Part shown: piece after piece, positions 25,002-37,011 of the stretch
How positions within the stretch are numbered: the first letter of the stretch is position 1
Layout: every line of letters begins with the position of its first letter
Assembly: GCF_007995055.1 (NCBI RefSeq)
Contig: NZ_VOQQ01000001.1
Coordinates: 744,001-808,000, forward strand
Origin: Sphingosinicella ginsenosidimutans
Lineage (GTDB): Bacteria; Pseudomonadota; Alphaproteobacteria; Sphingomonadales; Sphingomonadaceae
Reading direction: 5' to 3'
DNA length: 64,000 nucleotides
Notes under the pieces: generated by a model
The model's database searches: none
Seen by the model: the letters and a program-made list of their open reading frames with translations, nothing else
What the model was told of the DNA's origin: nothing
Position numbers and translations under genes: made by a program

Positions 25002-25538
25002 TCAAAAGGCGAAGCCCATCGCGATGCCGCCGCCGTGCGTGTCGCCCCAGGGCAGGACGCGCACGTCGCGGTCGTGGCGGCGGGTGATGAGGAAGCCGGA
25101 CGCCTCTCCGATCGCGGCGCCGGCGACCACATCGTACCAATGGTGCCGATCCGCCCGCACCCGCGCATAGCCGACAAAGGCGGCCAGCACCGTCGCGGGC
25201 AGGCCGACCCGCCAGCCATAGCGGTTCTGCATCGTCGCCGCCGCGGCGAAGGAGAGCGAGGTGTGGCCCGACGGGAAGCTGCGCCGGTCGCTGCCGTCCG
25301 GGCGGGTTTCGGGAAAGGTTCGCTTCAGCCCCTCGGTCACCAGCCAGGCGGCGCCGACGCTGCCGCCGGCCTGGAGCGTCCCGTTCCAGTCGCCCTGGAC
25401 CGAGGGCAGGCCGAGCGCGGTGCCGACCAGGACGACCTCGCCGACCCGGCTGGCGTCGCTCCAGCCCTGATCGCTGGCGGCGGCCCGGGACGAAATCGCG
25501 GCGGCGACGGCTGCGCCGGCCAACAAAATCCTTCGCAT
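25002..25538 (-). CDS. Secreted PAP2-family phosphatase
   Basis: 178 residues starting MRRILLAGAAVAAAIS (signal peptide, cleaved near RAAA-SD) with a GAGGAGAGG just upstream, which decides the start. All catalytic motifs are present: KRTFPETRP (Kx6RP), SFPSGHTS (PSGH) and RVRADRHHWYDV (Rx5HxxxD). It lacks the clear multi-helix pattern of the PAP2 at 6.0 kb and is more like periplasmic acid phosphatases, acting on lipid phosphates or soluble phosphoesters. It sits divergent from mdh, separated by 228 bp, with no operon partner. Confidence 0.9.
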   Translation of the reverse strand: MRRILLAGAAVAAAISSRAAASDQGWSDASRVGEVVLVGTALGLPSVQGDWNGTLQAGGSVGAAWLVTEGLKRTFPETRPDGSDRRSFPSGHTSLSFAAAATMQNRYGWRVGLPATVLAAFVGYARVRADRHHWYDVVAGAAIGEASGFLITRRHDRDVRVLPWGDTHGGGIAMGFAF

Positions 25539-25667
25539 GGGCCTCTCCTCCCGGATCGTCATTACGCCTCCGCGCGGCGCGAGCGAAGCGATATCCGCGC
25601 GCCGGAAATTTGTAATGTTGCGCGCGGCCGCGCGCGGCCGGCGCGTCATTCGCACAATCGCCTCTGA

Positions 25668-26729
<1,062 letters not shown>

Positions 26730-26735
26730 TTTGAC

Positions 26736-26823
26736 CTGTTCCCCGGCGAAGGCCGGGGCCCAGGCGGCGCGCCCGCGCCGTTCTTTGTAGAGCAGGACCC
26801 CGGCCTCCGCGGGGAACGTGAAG
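26736..26823. repeat. Dispersed palindromic repeat between mdh and sucD
   Basis: The left arm GTTCCCCGGCGAAGGCCGGG at about 26737-26756 and the right arm, which reads GTTCCCCGCGGAGGCCGGGG on the other strand and ends at 26820, form a large imperfect stem with a central segment rich in CG. The core GCGAAGGCCGGG is the well-known dispersed repeat of alphaproteobacterial genomes (often between genes). It could fold into an mRNA hairpin and separate mdh from sucD expression. Another copy was not seen elsewhere in the window. Confidence 0.75.
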
Positions 26824-26830
26824 GACAAGA

Positions 26831-27715
<885 letters not shown>

Positions 27716-27738
27716 CTCCCGCAACGGGCCAGGACACA

Positions 27739-30552
27739 ATGACCGACCAAGGCATCTTTTCCGAACCGCGCGAACCGGGGCCGAGCTGGGCGCGGACCGG
27801 CTGGCCGCTCGATACGCTGGACGACGTCAATGCCGGGCTGGACCCGACCCGCCAGACCATCGAGAAGCTCGCCGCGGGCGCGAAGGCGGCGGCGCAGGCC
27901 GCCGGCGCCTCGGCTGCCGAGGTCGAGCAGGCGGCCAAGGATTCGATCAATGCGATGATGCTGATCCGCACCTATCGGGTGCGCGGGCATCTTGCCGCCG
28001 ATCTCGATCCGCTTGGCCTCTCCAAGCGCGAGCTGCCATCCGATCTGACGCCGGAATTTCACGGCTTTTCGGGCGCCGCGCTGGACCGGCCGGTCTGGCT
28101 CGGCGGGACGCTCGGCCTCGAAAAAGCGACGGTCCGCGAGATCGTGGCGATCCTTCGGCGCAATTACTGCGGCAAGGTCGGCCTCGAATATATGCACATC
28201 AACGATCTCGAGGAGCGCCGCTTCCTCCAGGATCGGATGGAAGGCAAGGATGCCGCCATCAGCTTCACGCCCGAAGGCAAGAAGGCGATCCTGACCAAGG
28301 TCGTGCAGGCCGAGCAGTGGGAGCAGTTCCTCGCCAGGAAATATGTCGGCACGAAGCGCTTCGGGCTCGACGGCGGCGAATCGATGATCCCGGCGATGGA
28401 GGCCGTGATCAAATATGGCGGCCAATATGGCGTGAAGGAGATCGTGTTCGGCATGCCGCACCGCGGCCGGCTCAACATGCTCTCCAACGTGATGGGCAAG
28501 CCCTATCGCGCGATCTTCTCCGAATTCGCCGGCGGTTCGGCCAATCCCGACGATGTCGGTGGATCGGGCGACGTCAAATATCACCTCGGCACCTCTTCGG
28601 ACCGCAGCTTCGACGGGATCAGCGTCCATCTCTCGCTGGTCGCCAATCCGAGCCATCTGGAGGCGGTTGATCCCGTCGTCCTCGGCAAGACGCACGCGAC
28701 CCAGGTCCTGCGCGGCGATCGTGAGGGCAAGGAGGTGCTCCCCGTCCTGCTGCACGGCGACGCGGCCTTTGCTGGCCAGGGGATCGTCGCCGAATGCCTC
28801 GGCTTCTCCGGCATTCCGGGCTATGCGACCGGCGGCTGCCTCCATTTCATCGTCAACAACCAGATCGGCTTCACGACGAGCCCGCAATTCGCCCGCTCAT
28901 CGCCCTATCCTTCGGACGTGGCGAAGATGGTCCAGGCGCCGATCCTCCACGTCAACGGCGACGATCCCGAGGCGGTGACCTTCGCCTGCAAGCTCGCGAT
29001 GGATTTCCGCCACGCCTTCAAGCGCGACATCGTGATCGACATGTGGTGCTATCGCCGCTTCGGCCATAACGAGGGCGACGAGCCGAGCTTCACCCAGCCG
29101 CTCATGTATCGCGAGATCCGCAAGCACCCGGCGGTGTCCAAGCTCTATGCGGCGCGCCTCGAGGCGGAGGGCGTGATCCCGACCGGCTGGACCGCCGGGG
29201 AGGAGGCGGCGTTCACCTCCCTGCTCGAAGCCGAGTTCGAGGCGGCCAATTCGTATCTGCCCAACAAGGCCGACTGGTTCGAAGGGCGGTGGAGCGGCCT
29301 TGGCCGGCCATCGACGCCGGAAAGCGAGCGCCGCAACGTCGTCACCGCGGTCGATGACGCGCTCTTCGACGAGATTGGCGCGATCCTCACCAAGGTCCCG
29401 GACAGCTGTGCGATCCACCGGACCCTGGTCCGCGTCGTCGATGCCCGCCGCCAGATGTTCGAGACCGGCGAAGGGTTCGATTGGGCAACCGGCGAGGCGC
29501 TCGCCTTCGGCACGCTGCTGCGCGAGGGCTATCCGGTGCGCCTGTCCGGCCAGGATTCCGGGCGCGGCACGTTCAGCCAGCGCCACGCCGTGTGGGTCGA
29601 TCAGAATAACGGGTCCAAATATATCCCGCTGACCGAGGTCGGCCCCGCCCGGTTCGAGGTGCGCGACAGCCCGCTGTCCGAATATGGCGTCCTCGGCTTC
29701 GAATATGGCTATGCGCTCGCCGACCCGAAGACCCTGGTGCTCTGGGAGGCGCAGTTCGGCGATTTCGCCAACGGCGCGCAGATCATGATCGACCAGTTCA
29801 TCGCCGCCGGCGAGGCCAAATGGCTGCGCGCCAACGGCCTGGTGATGCTGTTGCCGCACGGCTATGAGGGCCAGGGGCCGGAGCACAGTTCCGCCCGCCC
29901 GGAGCGCTTCCTGCAATTGTGCGCCGAGGACAATATCCAGGTCGCCAACTGCACGACGCCGGCCAATTATTTCCACCTGCTTCGCCGGCAGATGCACCGC
30001 GATTTCAGGAAGCCGCTGGTGGTGCTGACGCCCAAGTCGCTGCTGCGGAGCAAGCATGCCGTCTCGTCGCGCGCCGACTTCACCGGCGACAGCCACTTCC
30101 GCCGCCTGCTCTCCGATCCCGCGGCGCCCGCCGACAAGGATGTGAAGCGGCTGATCCTGTGCACCGGCAAGGTCGCCTACGATCTGATCGAGGCCCGCGA
30201 CGAAGCCGGGCTTGCCGACACGGCGATCGTGCGCATCGAGCAGCTCTATCCGTTCCCCGGCGATCCGCTGGTCGCGCGTCTCAAACGCATGACCAATGTC
30301 GAGGATGTGGTGTGGTGCCAGGAGGAGCCCAAGAATCAGGGCTATTGGTATTTCATCGAGGATCGGCTGGAGGCCTGCCTGGCCAAGGCGGGCGCGAAGC
30401 CGGCGCGCGCGCGCTATGCCGGCCGCGCCGAGGCGGCCTCTCCCGCCACCGGCCTTGCCAGGCGCCATGCCGCGGAGCAGCAGGCGCTGGTCCATGACGC
30501 GCTCGGCCTCGCCGCCGCCGCCGCGCAACCGCAACGCAAAAAAGCCAGTTAG
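27739..30552 (+). CDS. sucA: 2-oxoglutarate dehydrogenase E1 component
   Basis: 937 residues, the normal length. It opens with the E1-specific N-terminal region (LDDVNAGLDPTRQ), then RVRGHLAADLDPLGL; thiamine diphosphate motif starting HGDAAFAGQGIVAE with a following NNQIGFTT; GHNEGDEPSFTQPLMY; and the C-terminal LLPHGYEGQGPEHSSARPER. It decarboxylates 2-oxoglutarate and transfers the succinyl group to lipoyl-E2. The E1-E2-E3 genes follow one another here. It is 23 bp after sucD and 12 bp before odhB, in one operon. Confidence 0.97.
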   Translation: MTDQGIFSEPREPGPSWARTGWPLDTLDDVNAGLDPTRQTIEKLAAGAKAAAQAAGASAAEVEQAAKDSINAMMLIRTYRVRGHLAADLDPLGLSKRELPSDLTPEFHGFSGAALDRPVWLGGTLGLEKATVREIVAILRRNYCGKVGLEYMHINDLEERRFLQDRMEGKDAAISFTPEGKKAILTKVVQAEQWEQFLARKYVGTKRFGLDGGESMIPAMEAVIKYGGQYGVKEIVFGMPHRGRLNMLSNVMGKPYRAIFSEFAGGSANPDDVGGSGDVKYHLGTSSDRSFDGISVHLSLVANPSHLEAVDPVVLGKTHATQVLRGDREGKEVLPVLLHGDAAFAGQGIVAECLGFSGIPGYATGGCLHFIVNNQIGFTTSPQFARSSPYPSDVAKMVQAPILHVNGDDPEAVTFACKLAMDFRHAFKRDIVIDMWCYRRFGHNEGDEPSFTQPLMYREIRKHPAVSKLYAARLEAEGVIPTGWTAGEEAAFTSLLEAEFEAANSYLPNKADWFEGRWSGLGRPSTPESERRNVVTAVDDALFDEIGAILTKVPDSCAIHRTLVRVVDARRQMFETGEGFDWATGEALAFGTLLREGYPVRLSGQDSGRGTFSQRHAVWVDQNNGSKYIPLTEVGPARFEVRDSPLSEYGVLGFEYGYALADPKTLVLWEAQFGDFANGAQIMIDQFIAAGEAKWLRANGLVMLLPHGYEGQGPEHSSARPERFLQLCAEDNIQVANCTTPANYFHLLRRQMHRDFRKPLVVLTPKSLLRSKHAVSSRADFTGDSHFRRLLSDPAAPADKDVKRLILCTGKVAYDLIEARDEAGLADTAIVRIEQLYPFPGDPLVARLKRMTNVEDVVWCQEEPKNQGYWYFIEDRLEACLAKAGAKPARARYAGRAEAASPATGLARRHAAEQQALVHDALGLAAAAAQPQRKKAS

Positions 30553-30564
30553 AAGGAAAACAGG

Positions 30565-31857
30565 ATGGCGACCGAGGTCAAGGTTCCGACGCTTGGGGAG
30601 TCGATCACGGAGGCGACGCTTGGCGCATGGCTGAAGCAGCCCGGCGATCCGGTCGCCGCGGACGAGCCGATCGCGAGCCTGGAGACGGACAAGGTCGCGC
30701 TCGACGTGCCCTCTCCGGTCGCCGGCGTGATGGGCGAGCAGCGCGTCAAGGAGGGCGACAATGTCTCCGTCGGCGCGGTCATCGCGACGATCGAGGCGGG
30801 GGGCAGCGCAGCGGCGACCCCTCCGGTCGCCGACGCCAACCCGCCGGGCCCGGGCGAAACGCCGACCCTCAAGGGCGACGAGACGGCCCCGGTCGCCGCG
30901 GACGCAGGTGGGGAAGAGAGCGGGGAATCGAATCTCACCTTGTCGCCGGCGGTCCGCCGTGCGGTGCTCGAAAACCATGTCGATCCGTCGAAGATCAAGG
31001 GCACCGGCAAGGACGGCCGGGTCACCAAGGATGACGTGCTGACCGCCGCCAAGGCCCAGAAGGCCGAGGCCCCGGCGCCGAGCGTCGCCGCGCCGGCCCC
31101 GCCGTCAGCGCCGTCATCCGCCCCCGCCGCGCCGCCGCGCAGCGCCGCGGCCGGCGAACGGCGCGAGGAGCGGGTGCGGATGACGCGCCTGCGCCAGACC
31201 GTCGCCCGCCGCCTCAAGGAGGCGCAGAATACCGCGGCGATGCTGACCACCTTCAACGACGTCGACATGACGGCGGTGATGGAGGCGCGCGCCCGCTACA
31301 AGGACCTGTTCGAAAAGAAGCACGGCATCCGGCTCGGCTTCATGGCTTTCTTCGTGAAGGCCGCGGCCCTCGCCGCGCGCGACGTCCCGTCGGTGAACGC
31401 CTCGATCGACGGCGACGAGATCGTCTATCACGACTATCTCGACGTCTCGGTCGCCGTGTCGGCGCCGCAGGGCCTGGTGGTTCCAGTCATCCGCGACGCG
31501 CAGGCGCTCTCCTTCGCCGAGATCGAGACGACGATCGCCGATTTCGGAAATCGCGCGAAGGCGGGCACGCTCACCATCGAGGAGATGCAGGGCGGCACCT
31601 TCACCATCTCCAATGGCGGCGTGTTCGGCTCGCTGCTCTCGACCCCGATCATCAACCCGCCGCAATCGGCCGTGCTCGGCATGCACCGGATCGAGGAGCG
31701 CCCGGTGGTGAAGGGCGGCCAGATCGTCGCGCGGCCGATGATGTATCTGGCGCTCAGCTACGATCACCGCCTGATCGACGGCCGCGAAGCGGTCACCTTC
31801 CTCGTGCGCATGAAGGAAGCGCTGGAGGATCCGACGCGACTCTTGATCGATCTGTAA
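30565..31857 (+). CDS. odhB: Dihydrolipoamide succinyltransferase (E2 of 2-oxoglutarate dehydrogenase)
   Basis: 430 residues. One lipoyl domain ([12 protein letters not shown], lipoylated Lys43), an Ala/Pro-rich linker, a peripheral-subunit-binding domain ([20 protein letters not shown], about residues 125-165), another Ala/Pro linker, and the catalytic domain ending with [13 protein letters not shown], where the His is catalytic. The [17 protein letters not shown] region is typical of succinyltransferase rather than acetyltransferase E2. It moves succinyl from lipoate to CoA. Placed between sucA and lpdA, with a 12-bp gap to the former. A hairpin lies between it and lpdA. Confidence 0.97.
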   Translation: MATEVKVPTLGESITEATLGAWLKQPGDPVAADEPIASLETDKVALDVPSPVAGVMGEQRVKEGDNVSVGAVIATIEAGGSAAATPPVADANPPGPGETPTLKGDETAPVAADAGGEESGESNLTLSPAVRRAVLENHVDPSKIKGTGKDGRVTKDDVLTAAKAQKAEAPAPSVAAPAPPSAPSSAPAAPPRSAAAGERREERVRMTRLRQTVARRLKEAQNTAAMLTTFNDVDMTAVMEARARYKDLFEKKHGIRLGFMAFFVKAAALAARDVPSVNASIDGDEIVYHDYLDVSVAVSAPQGLVVPVIRDAQALSFAEIETTIADFGNRAKAGTLTIEEMQGGTFTISNGGVFGSLLSTPIINPPQSAVLGMHRIEERPVVKGGQIVARPMMYLALSYDHRLIDGREAVTFLVRMKEALEDPTRLLIDL

Positions 31858-31869
31858 GGCGAGGCGCTG

Positions 31870-31889
31870 GCTCCCTGCTTTCGGGGAGC
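31870..31889 (+). repeat. Intercistronic hairpin between odhB and lpdA
   Basis: GCTCCC at 31870-31875 pairs with GGGAGC at 31884-31889. It has no T-run, so it is more likely an mRNA stability or translation-control element than a terminator. Confidence 0.4.
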
Positions 31890-31906
31890 ACGACTGAGGA
31901 ACGAAA

Positions 31907-33303
<1,397 letters not shown>

Positions 33304-33304
<1 letters not shown>

Positions 33305-34146
33305 TGCGCCCGCGGCTGCTCCTCGCCGCACTCCCCCTGCTCGCCGCCGCCGCGCCGGTCGCGGACAATTACCGGGTCGACGCGCCGATGGCGCGCCCCG
33401 CCGACGCGCGCCTCGTCTGGTCCGACGAGTTCGACGGCGACCGGCTCGATCCGGCGAAGTGGCGCTACGACACCAGCCGCAACCGCGACGGCTGGTATAA
33501 TGGCGAGCAGCAATATTATGCCGCCGATCGGCCCGAGAACGTCCGCGTCGAAAATGGTCGGCTGATCATCGAGGCGCGGCGCGAGGCGCTCGATCGCGCC
33601 CGCCATCCCGATTGGGGCGGCCAGCATTACACGTCGGGCCGCATCGACACGCGCGGCCATGCGAGTTGGACCTATGGCTTCTACGAAATCCGCGCGAAGC
33701 TGCCCTGCGCGCGCGGCACCTGGCCGGCGATCTGGATGCTGCCCGACACCGGCACATGGCCGGACGGCGGCGAGATCGACATCATGGAACATGTCGGATC
33801 GCAGCCCGAGGTCGTCCACGCCACCGTGCACAGCGCGCTCTTCGTCCACACGCGCGGCACCCAGCGCGGCGCCGAGCGGCCGCTTCCCGGCGCCTGCGGC
33901 GCGTTCCACGATTATCAGCTCGACTGGCGACCCGATTCGATCGCCATCGGAGTCGACGGCCGCGCTTATATGCGGGTGACGAACGACCGGCCCGGCGGCC
34001 GCGCCGCCTGGCCCTTCGACGCGCCATTCCACCTCATCCTCAATCTCGCGATTGGTGGATCATGGGCGGCCGCGCAGGGCATGGACGATGCCGCCCTGCC
34101 CCAGCGGATGGAGATCGACTACATACGGGTCTGGCAGCGCCCCTGA
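33304..34146 (+). CDS. Secreted glycoside hydrolase family 16 (beta-glucanase/laminarinase type)
   Basis: 280 residues. A signal peptide (MRPRLLLAALPLLAAAAPV) is followed by a GH16 domain: LVWSDEFDGDRLDPAKWRYD, GRIDTRGHASWTYGFYEIRAKLP, the catalytic motif GGEIDIMEHVG with the nucleophile Glu157 and acid/base Glu162, and a C-terminal FHLILNLAIGGSW. It should cleave beta-1,3- or mixed-linked glucans outside the inner membrane. Its start codon overlaps the lpdA stop, so it is read from the TCA operon message unless it has an internal promoter. It runs convergently to sdhD with a 3-bp gap. Confidence 0.93.
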
Positions 34147-34149
34147 CGC

Positions 34150-34533
34150 TCAGGCGGCCGCCACGCTGAACGCGATCTTGAGCACCGCGAAGGCGGCCAG
34201 CGCGCCGCCGAAGATCGACGCGAAGTTGATCACCAGCAGCCAGAAGAACCTATCGCCCTCCTCGTGGACATAATCCTCGATCACCACCTGAAGGCCCATT
34301 TTCAGGTGCCAGAAGGTCGCGACGATCAGCAGCAGCATCGGCACCGCGGCGAGCGTGCCGTGGAGCCATTCGTTGATCGTGGCATAGCCGAGGTCCGGCA
34401 GCCGCCACAGCGAGACGGCGAGCCAGACGAAAAGGACCAAAGTCGCGACCGAGACGAGACGCTCGATCCACCAATGATGCCCGCCTTGCTTGGCGGAGCC
34501 GAGCCCGCGGACCTGTCCGAGCGGCGTTTCCAT
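34150..34533 (-). CDS. sdhD: Succinate dehydrogenase membrane anchor subunit
   Basis: 127 residues with three hydrophobic helices. It starts METPLGQVRGLGSAKQGGHH, then WWIERLVSVATLVLFVW, and ATFWHLKMGLQVVIEDYVHE, which resembles the haem- and quinone-site region of SdhD (His and Asp/Tyr). It anchors SdhAB to the inner membrane and forms the ubiquinone site with SdhC. One base separates it from the sdhC stop (TGA C ATG), so the two are cotranscribed. Downstream there is no sdhA; instead the GH16 gene ends 3 bp away on the other strand. Confidence 0.93.
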   Translation of the reverse strand: METPLGQVRGLGSAKQGGHHWWIERLVSVATLVLFVWLAVSLWRLPDLGYATINEWLHGTLAAVPMLLLIVATFWHLKMGLQVVIEDYVHEEGDRFFWLLVINFASIFGGALAAFAVLKIAFSVAAA

Positions 34534-34534
34534 G

Positions 34535-34933
34535 TCAGGCGCTCCTCACAAGGATGATCCATGCCCAAAGCAGCGCCGTGAGCAGCACCGATCCGACCAT
34601 TGTCGCGATCGCCCAGGTCCTGTTGGTCCTGAGCTCGAAGCCGGCGCCGATGTCCATGACGAAGTGGCGCAGCCCCGAAAAGAGGTGCTGGAAGAAGGCC
34701 CAGGTGAGGCCGATCGGCACGATCAGCGTCCATTTCCACGTCGCCCAGCCGACGAAGCTCGCATAGGCTTCGGGTCCCGAGGCCGCCGCGAGCAGCCACC
34801 AGACGAACAGGACGCCGCCCACCACCGACAGGCCCACGCCGGTGATCCGGTGCAGGATCGAGACCGCCATGTGCGGCCCCCATTTCCAGATGGTGAGATG
34901 AGGCGACAGAGGCCTGGACGGATTTCGAGTCAT
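34535..34933 (-). CDS. sdhC: Succinate dehydrogenase cytochrome b556 subunit
   Basis: 132 residues with three helices. The N-terminal SdhC signature RPLSPHLTIWKWGPHMAVSI continues to LHRITG (SIxHRxTG pattern), and a second motif FFQHLFSGLRHFVMD contains the haem-ligand His. ATG 34931-34933 (MTRNPSRPLSPHL) is the usual start; a farther upstream in-frame start would add unrelated sequence. SdhC binds haem b and ubiquinone with SdhD. A TTGACA-like element lies upstream at 35080-35075, and two AAGTGTCA copies are near it. Confidence 0.94.
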   Translation of the reverse strand: MTRNPSRPLSPHLTIWKWGPHMAVSILHRITGVGLSVVGGVLFVWWLLAAASGPEAYASFVGWATWKWTLIVPIGLTWAFFQHLFSGLRHFVMDIGAGFELRTNRTWAIATMVGSVLLTALLWAWIILVRSA

Positions 34934-35071
34934 GAAAGCGACGCTCCCCTTCGCTGCGCGCCCCGCTTTAGGGCCTGCACCGAGCATCGGCAATGGGCGT
35001 GATCGCGCGCGCCCGCCCGCCGGCGAGAAGACGCGCCCTGCCCAAACCGCGCGCGCAAACGGGGTTAAGTA

Positions 35072-35098
35072 AAGTGTCAACCCTAGCCCGAAGTGTCA
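35072..35098. promoter_or_regulatory. Direct repeat and TTGACA upstream of sdhC
   Basis: AAGTGTCA occurs at 35072-35079 and again at 35091-35098, 19 bp apart. On the minus strand the first copy is part of TTGACA (35080-35075), a possible -35 element of the sdhCD promoter. No convincing -10 is visible. The pair could be a regulator site; its right copy touches the 3' end of the TPR gene. Confidence 0.3.
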
Positions 35099-36256
35099 CC
35101 GCAGCGCGCTGTCCTGCGCCAGCGAGGTCAGCCAAAAGTAGGCGATATCGGCATAGCCTCCGCCCGCCGGGTCTTCTTCCGCGGCGCGGAACGCCGCCTC
35201 GGCCTCGGCTCGCCGTCCGGCAAGAAGCCGCGACAGGCCCAAACGGACCTGTGCGCCCGCCCTGTTCGTCGGCGCCGATCTCTGCGTCGACCCACTCCGC
35301 GGGTTGGCGACCGCCCGGTCCATTTCGGCGATGATCTCGCGCGTCGGCGACGTTCCGGCGTCGAGCAGGCCGCGCGCTATCCCTTCGTCGAGCACCGCCT
35401 TTGCTTCGATCGGCTCGCCCAACCGCCCGAGAAGTTGAGCCATGCGCTGATATTCAGCCGCCTGAGCGAGCGCGCCGACATGGCGCATCAGGCGGAAAAA
35501 ATCGATCTCCATCGCCCCTTCGGGCAAGGCCAGCTGTCGGTAGACGCTCAATGCCGCGCGCCAATTTGCCGGGCTTGGATAGGCGCTGACAAGCGCCCGT
35601 GCGGCGTCGATGCCCGGTGCGACGAGATGACCTTGCTGGGCAATGCCAAGCCGTTGCCGATACCATCCTTCCGGCACCGGCTGATGAGCCGCCCCACGGG
35701 CGGCGATGGCGCGCATCAGCAAATCCATTGCACCAGGCGCGTCGCCCTGCGCCAATCGGGCTTGCGCCAGGTTGGCGAACACGTCGGGATCGGACGGCGT
35801 CAGTTCGGCCAATCGCCCCCAGAATTCTCCCGCCGCCGCAAAATCTCCCATCCGATAGGCGATCTGCCCGCGAATCCCCAGATAACCCGGCAATCTGTCA
35901 CGCCTGGTGAGAGGGTTGGCGATCAATACGTCCAGCGCCCGCGCACGCATCGTATCGTCATCGCGCTGCGTACCGATCTCTACCTCATAGAGCGCCAGCG
36001 CATAGCGAGCATCGCTCCCGTTCGAGACGCGCCGCGCCTCCGCCAACGCGCGATCCTGAGCGCCCCTCTGCCCGCTGCGAACCAAGTTGCCGAGTTCAGA
36101 GAGGGCTCTCATTTCCTGCGGCGAGACCGCGAGCCTGCTCCCGTCGAGCTCCATGATCGTGCCCACCGGCTGTTGCGCATTGGTGGACGAGGCCGCGCAG
36201 CCGAGCCCGGACAGGAACATGGGGGCGGCAGCAAGACGCAATGCCACCGTCCCCAT
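35096..36256 (-). CDS. TPR-containing secreted protein or lipoprotein
   Basis: 386 residues from ATG 36254-36256, with AAGGG six bases upstream. The signal sequence reads MGTVALRLAAAPMFLSGLGC, and a cysteine in LSGLGCAAS is a possible lipid-attachment site, though the lipobox is imperfect. The body is alpha-helical with TPR-like units such as LGIRGQIAYRMGDFAAAGEF, DVFANLAQARLAQGDAPGAM and QVRLGLSRLLAGRRAEAEAA. An upstream in-frame ATG at 36295 is an alternative. Role unknown; TPR lipoproteins often serve envelope complexes. G+C is slightly lower than the neighbours toward its 5' end, next to an AT-rich island. Confidence 0.75.
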   Translation of the reverse strand: MGTVALRLAAAPMFLSGLGCAASSTNAQQPVGTIMELDGSRLAVSPQEMRALSELGNLVRSGQRGAQDRALAEARRVSNGSDARYALALYEVEIGTQRDDDTMRARALDVLIANPLTRRDRLPGYLGIRGQIAYRMGDFAAAGEFWGRLAELTPSDPDVFANLAQARLAQGDAPGAMDLLMRAIAARGAAHQPVPEGWYRQRLGIAQQGHLVAPGIDAARALVSAYPSPANWRAALSVYRQLALPEGAMEIDFFRLMRHVGALAQAAEYQRMAQLLGRLGEPIEAKAVLDEGIARGLLDAGTSPTREIIAEMDRAVANPRSGSTQRSAPTNRAGAQVRLGLSRLLAGRRAEAEAAFRAAEEDPAGGGYADIAYFWLTSLAQDSALR

Positions 36257-36438
36257 CGGCGCCCTTGATCCACCGATCTTCCTGAGTTGTCGCATTGCCT
36301 CGCAACTTACCCGCTTGCGGCTTCCAGCTTACCACCGCTGCGGGTGCCTAGACTATCTCAACTCACTCTTCGAATGCACTTCACTGAATGATCGGCGCCG
36401 ACTCCTTAAAGCGCTCGATCACCGTGAGTTTATCGCGT

Positions 36439-36603
36439 TTAAGGCTCACAATAGCATCGTTGAGTGATTTCATCAAAAGAGCAGCCCGGCAGACAAAATT
36501 TCGGACCATCCAGCTGAGCTGAGGTGGCAAGGCGCGACGTGGCTGCCTGACCGGAGGCGGTCAAGGATCCGAACAGCATCAGTCCAATGAGTTTTCTGAT
36601 CAT
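36439..36603 (-). CDS. Small secreted four-cysteine peptide precursor
   Basis: A 54-codon gene read on the minus strand: ATG at 36601-36603, TAA at 36439-36441, with a run of six G about 9 bases upstream as ribosome-binding site. It begins MIRKLIGLMLFGSLTASGQA, an ideal signal peptide (basic n-region, hydrophobic core, A-x-A-like cleavage around residues 19-21), giving a mature peptide of about 34 residues. Its end carries four cysteines, FCLPGCSFDEITQRCYCEP (spacing C-x3-C-x8-C-x-C), enough for two disulfides. The gene lies in an AT-rich island with G+C near one half by eye, unlike the surrounding DNA, suggesting acquisition or a poorly constrained region. I recognise no family. It could be a secreted effector, bacteriocin-like or signalling peptide; none can be shown. 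Confidence 0.6.
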   Translation of the reverse strand: MIRKLIGLMLFGSLTASGQAATSRLATSAQLDGPKFCLPGCSFDEITQRCYCEP

Positions 36604-36711
36604 GTTATTATCCCCCCATTCGGTTCAGAATCAATTTCTGAGAAGTGGAATTTACCATATGATGAGTTAGGTGAAAAGCAGAATTTAAGACTACGGTGCC
36701 AGTTTAGATTA

Positions 36712-36736
36712 CACCGAAATCACGGGAATTACGGTG
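36712..36736. promoter_or_regulatory. Operator-like inverted repeat in AT-rich island
   Basis: CACCGAAAT at 36712-36720 and ATTACGGTG at 36728-36736 are inverted with one mismatched pair and a 7-base spacer. It lies about 110 bp upstream of the cysteine-rich peptide gene and could be a repressor or activator site. Confidence 0.35.
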
Positions 36737-36963
36737 ACGGTACAATAATTTGAAACAGCCGTTCCGGGACGCAATTCCATGGGGCGCATGTCTGATTTAC
36801 CTCTGCCCCGTAGAGCCAAATATGGCGTCGTCCCGCAATTCGGAAATGCGCGCCGTCACTGCGGTTGCCAGTCCCGGACGCAAGCCCTGGGCGCGGTCCG
36901 TTGCAAGGGCGCCCGCCGGCGTGGCGGAAAAGTGGCGTAGGGCGGGGGATGACTAAGACCATC

Positions 36964-36971
36964 TTAACCAT
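36964..36971 (+). promoter_or_regulatory. CtrA-type half-site upstream of chemoreceptor gene
   Basis: TTAACCAT matches the classical CtrA half-site of alphaproteobacteria. It lies 41 bp upstream of a chemoreceptor gene start, and CtrA commonly controls motility genes. A single 8-bp match can occur by chance. Confidence 0.4.
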
Positions 36972-37011
36972 TGGCGCCTAGAGCCGGGGCGACGTGAACA
37001 AGGAAGGCGAA

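Larger units (their letters stand above)
36604..37011. other. AT-rich intergenic island with regulatory-looking elements
   Basis: 408 bp without a confident gene, visibly richer in A+T than the rest of the window up to about 36800. On the minus strand a 16-codon frame (ATG at 36657-36659 reading MVNSTSQKLILNRMGG) ends just before the cysteine-rich peptide start and could be a leader peptide. An inverted repeat lies at 36712-36736 and a CtrA-like half-site at 36964-36971. A plus-strand frame at 36750-36956 has no convincing start or composition. Confidence 0.5.

Noticed and set aside
36750..36956. Possible small gene on the plus strand in the AT-rich island
   Set aside because: It needs a TTG start without ribosome-binding site, has no hydrophobic signal, and its composition changes halfway as the GC content rises.
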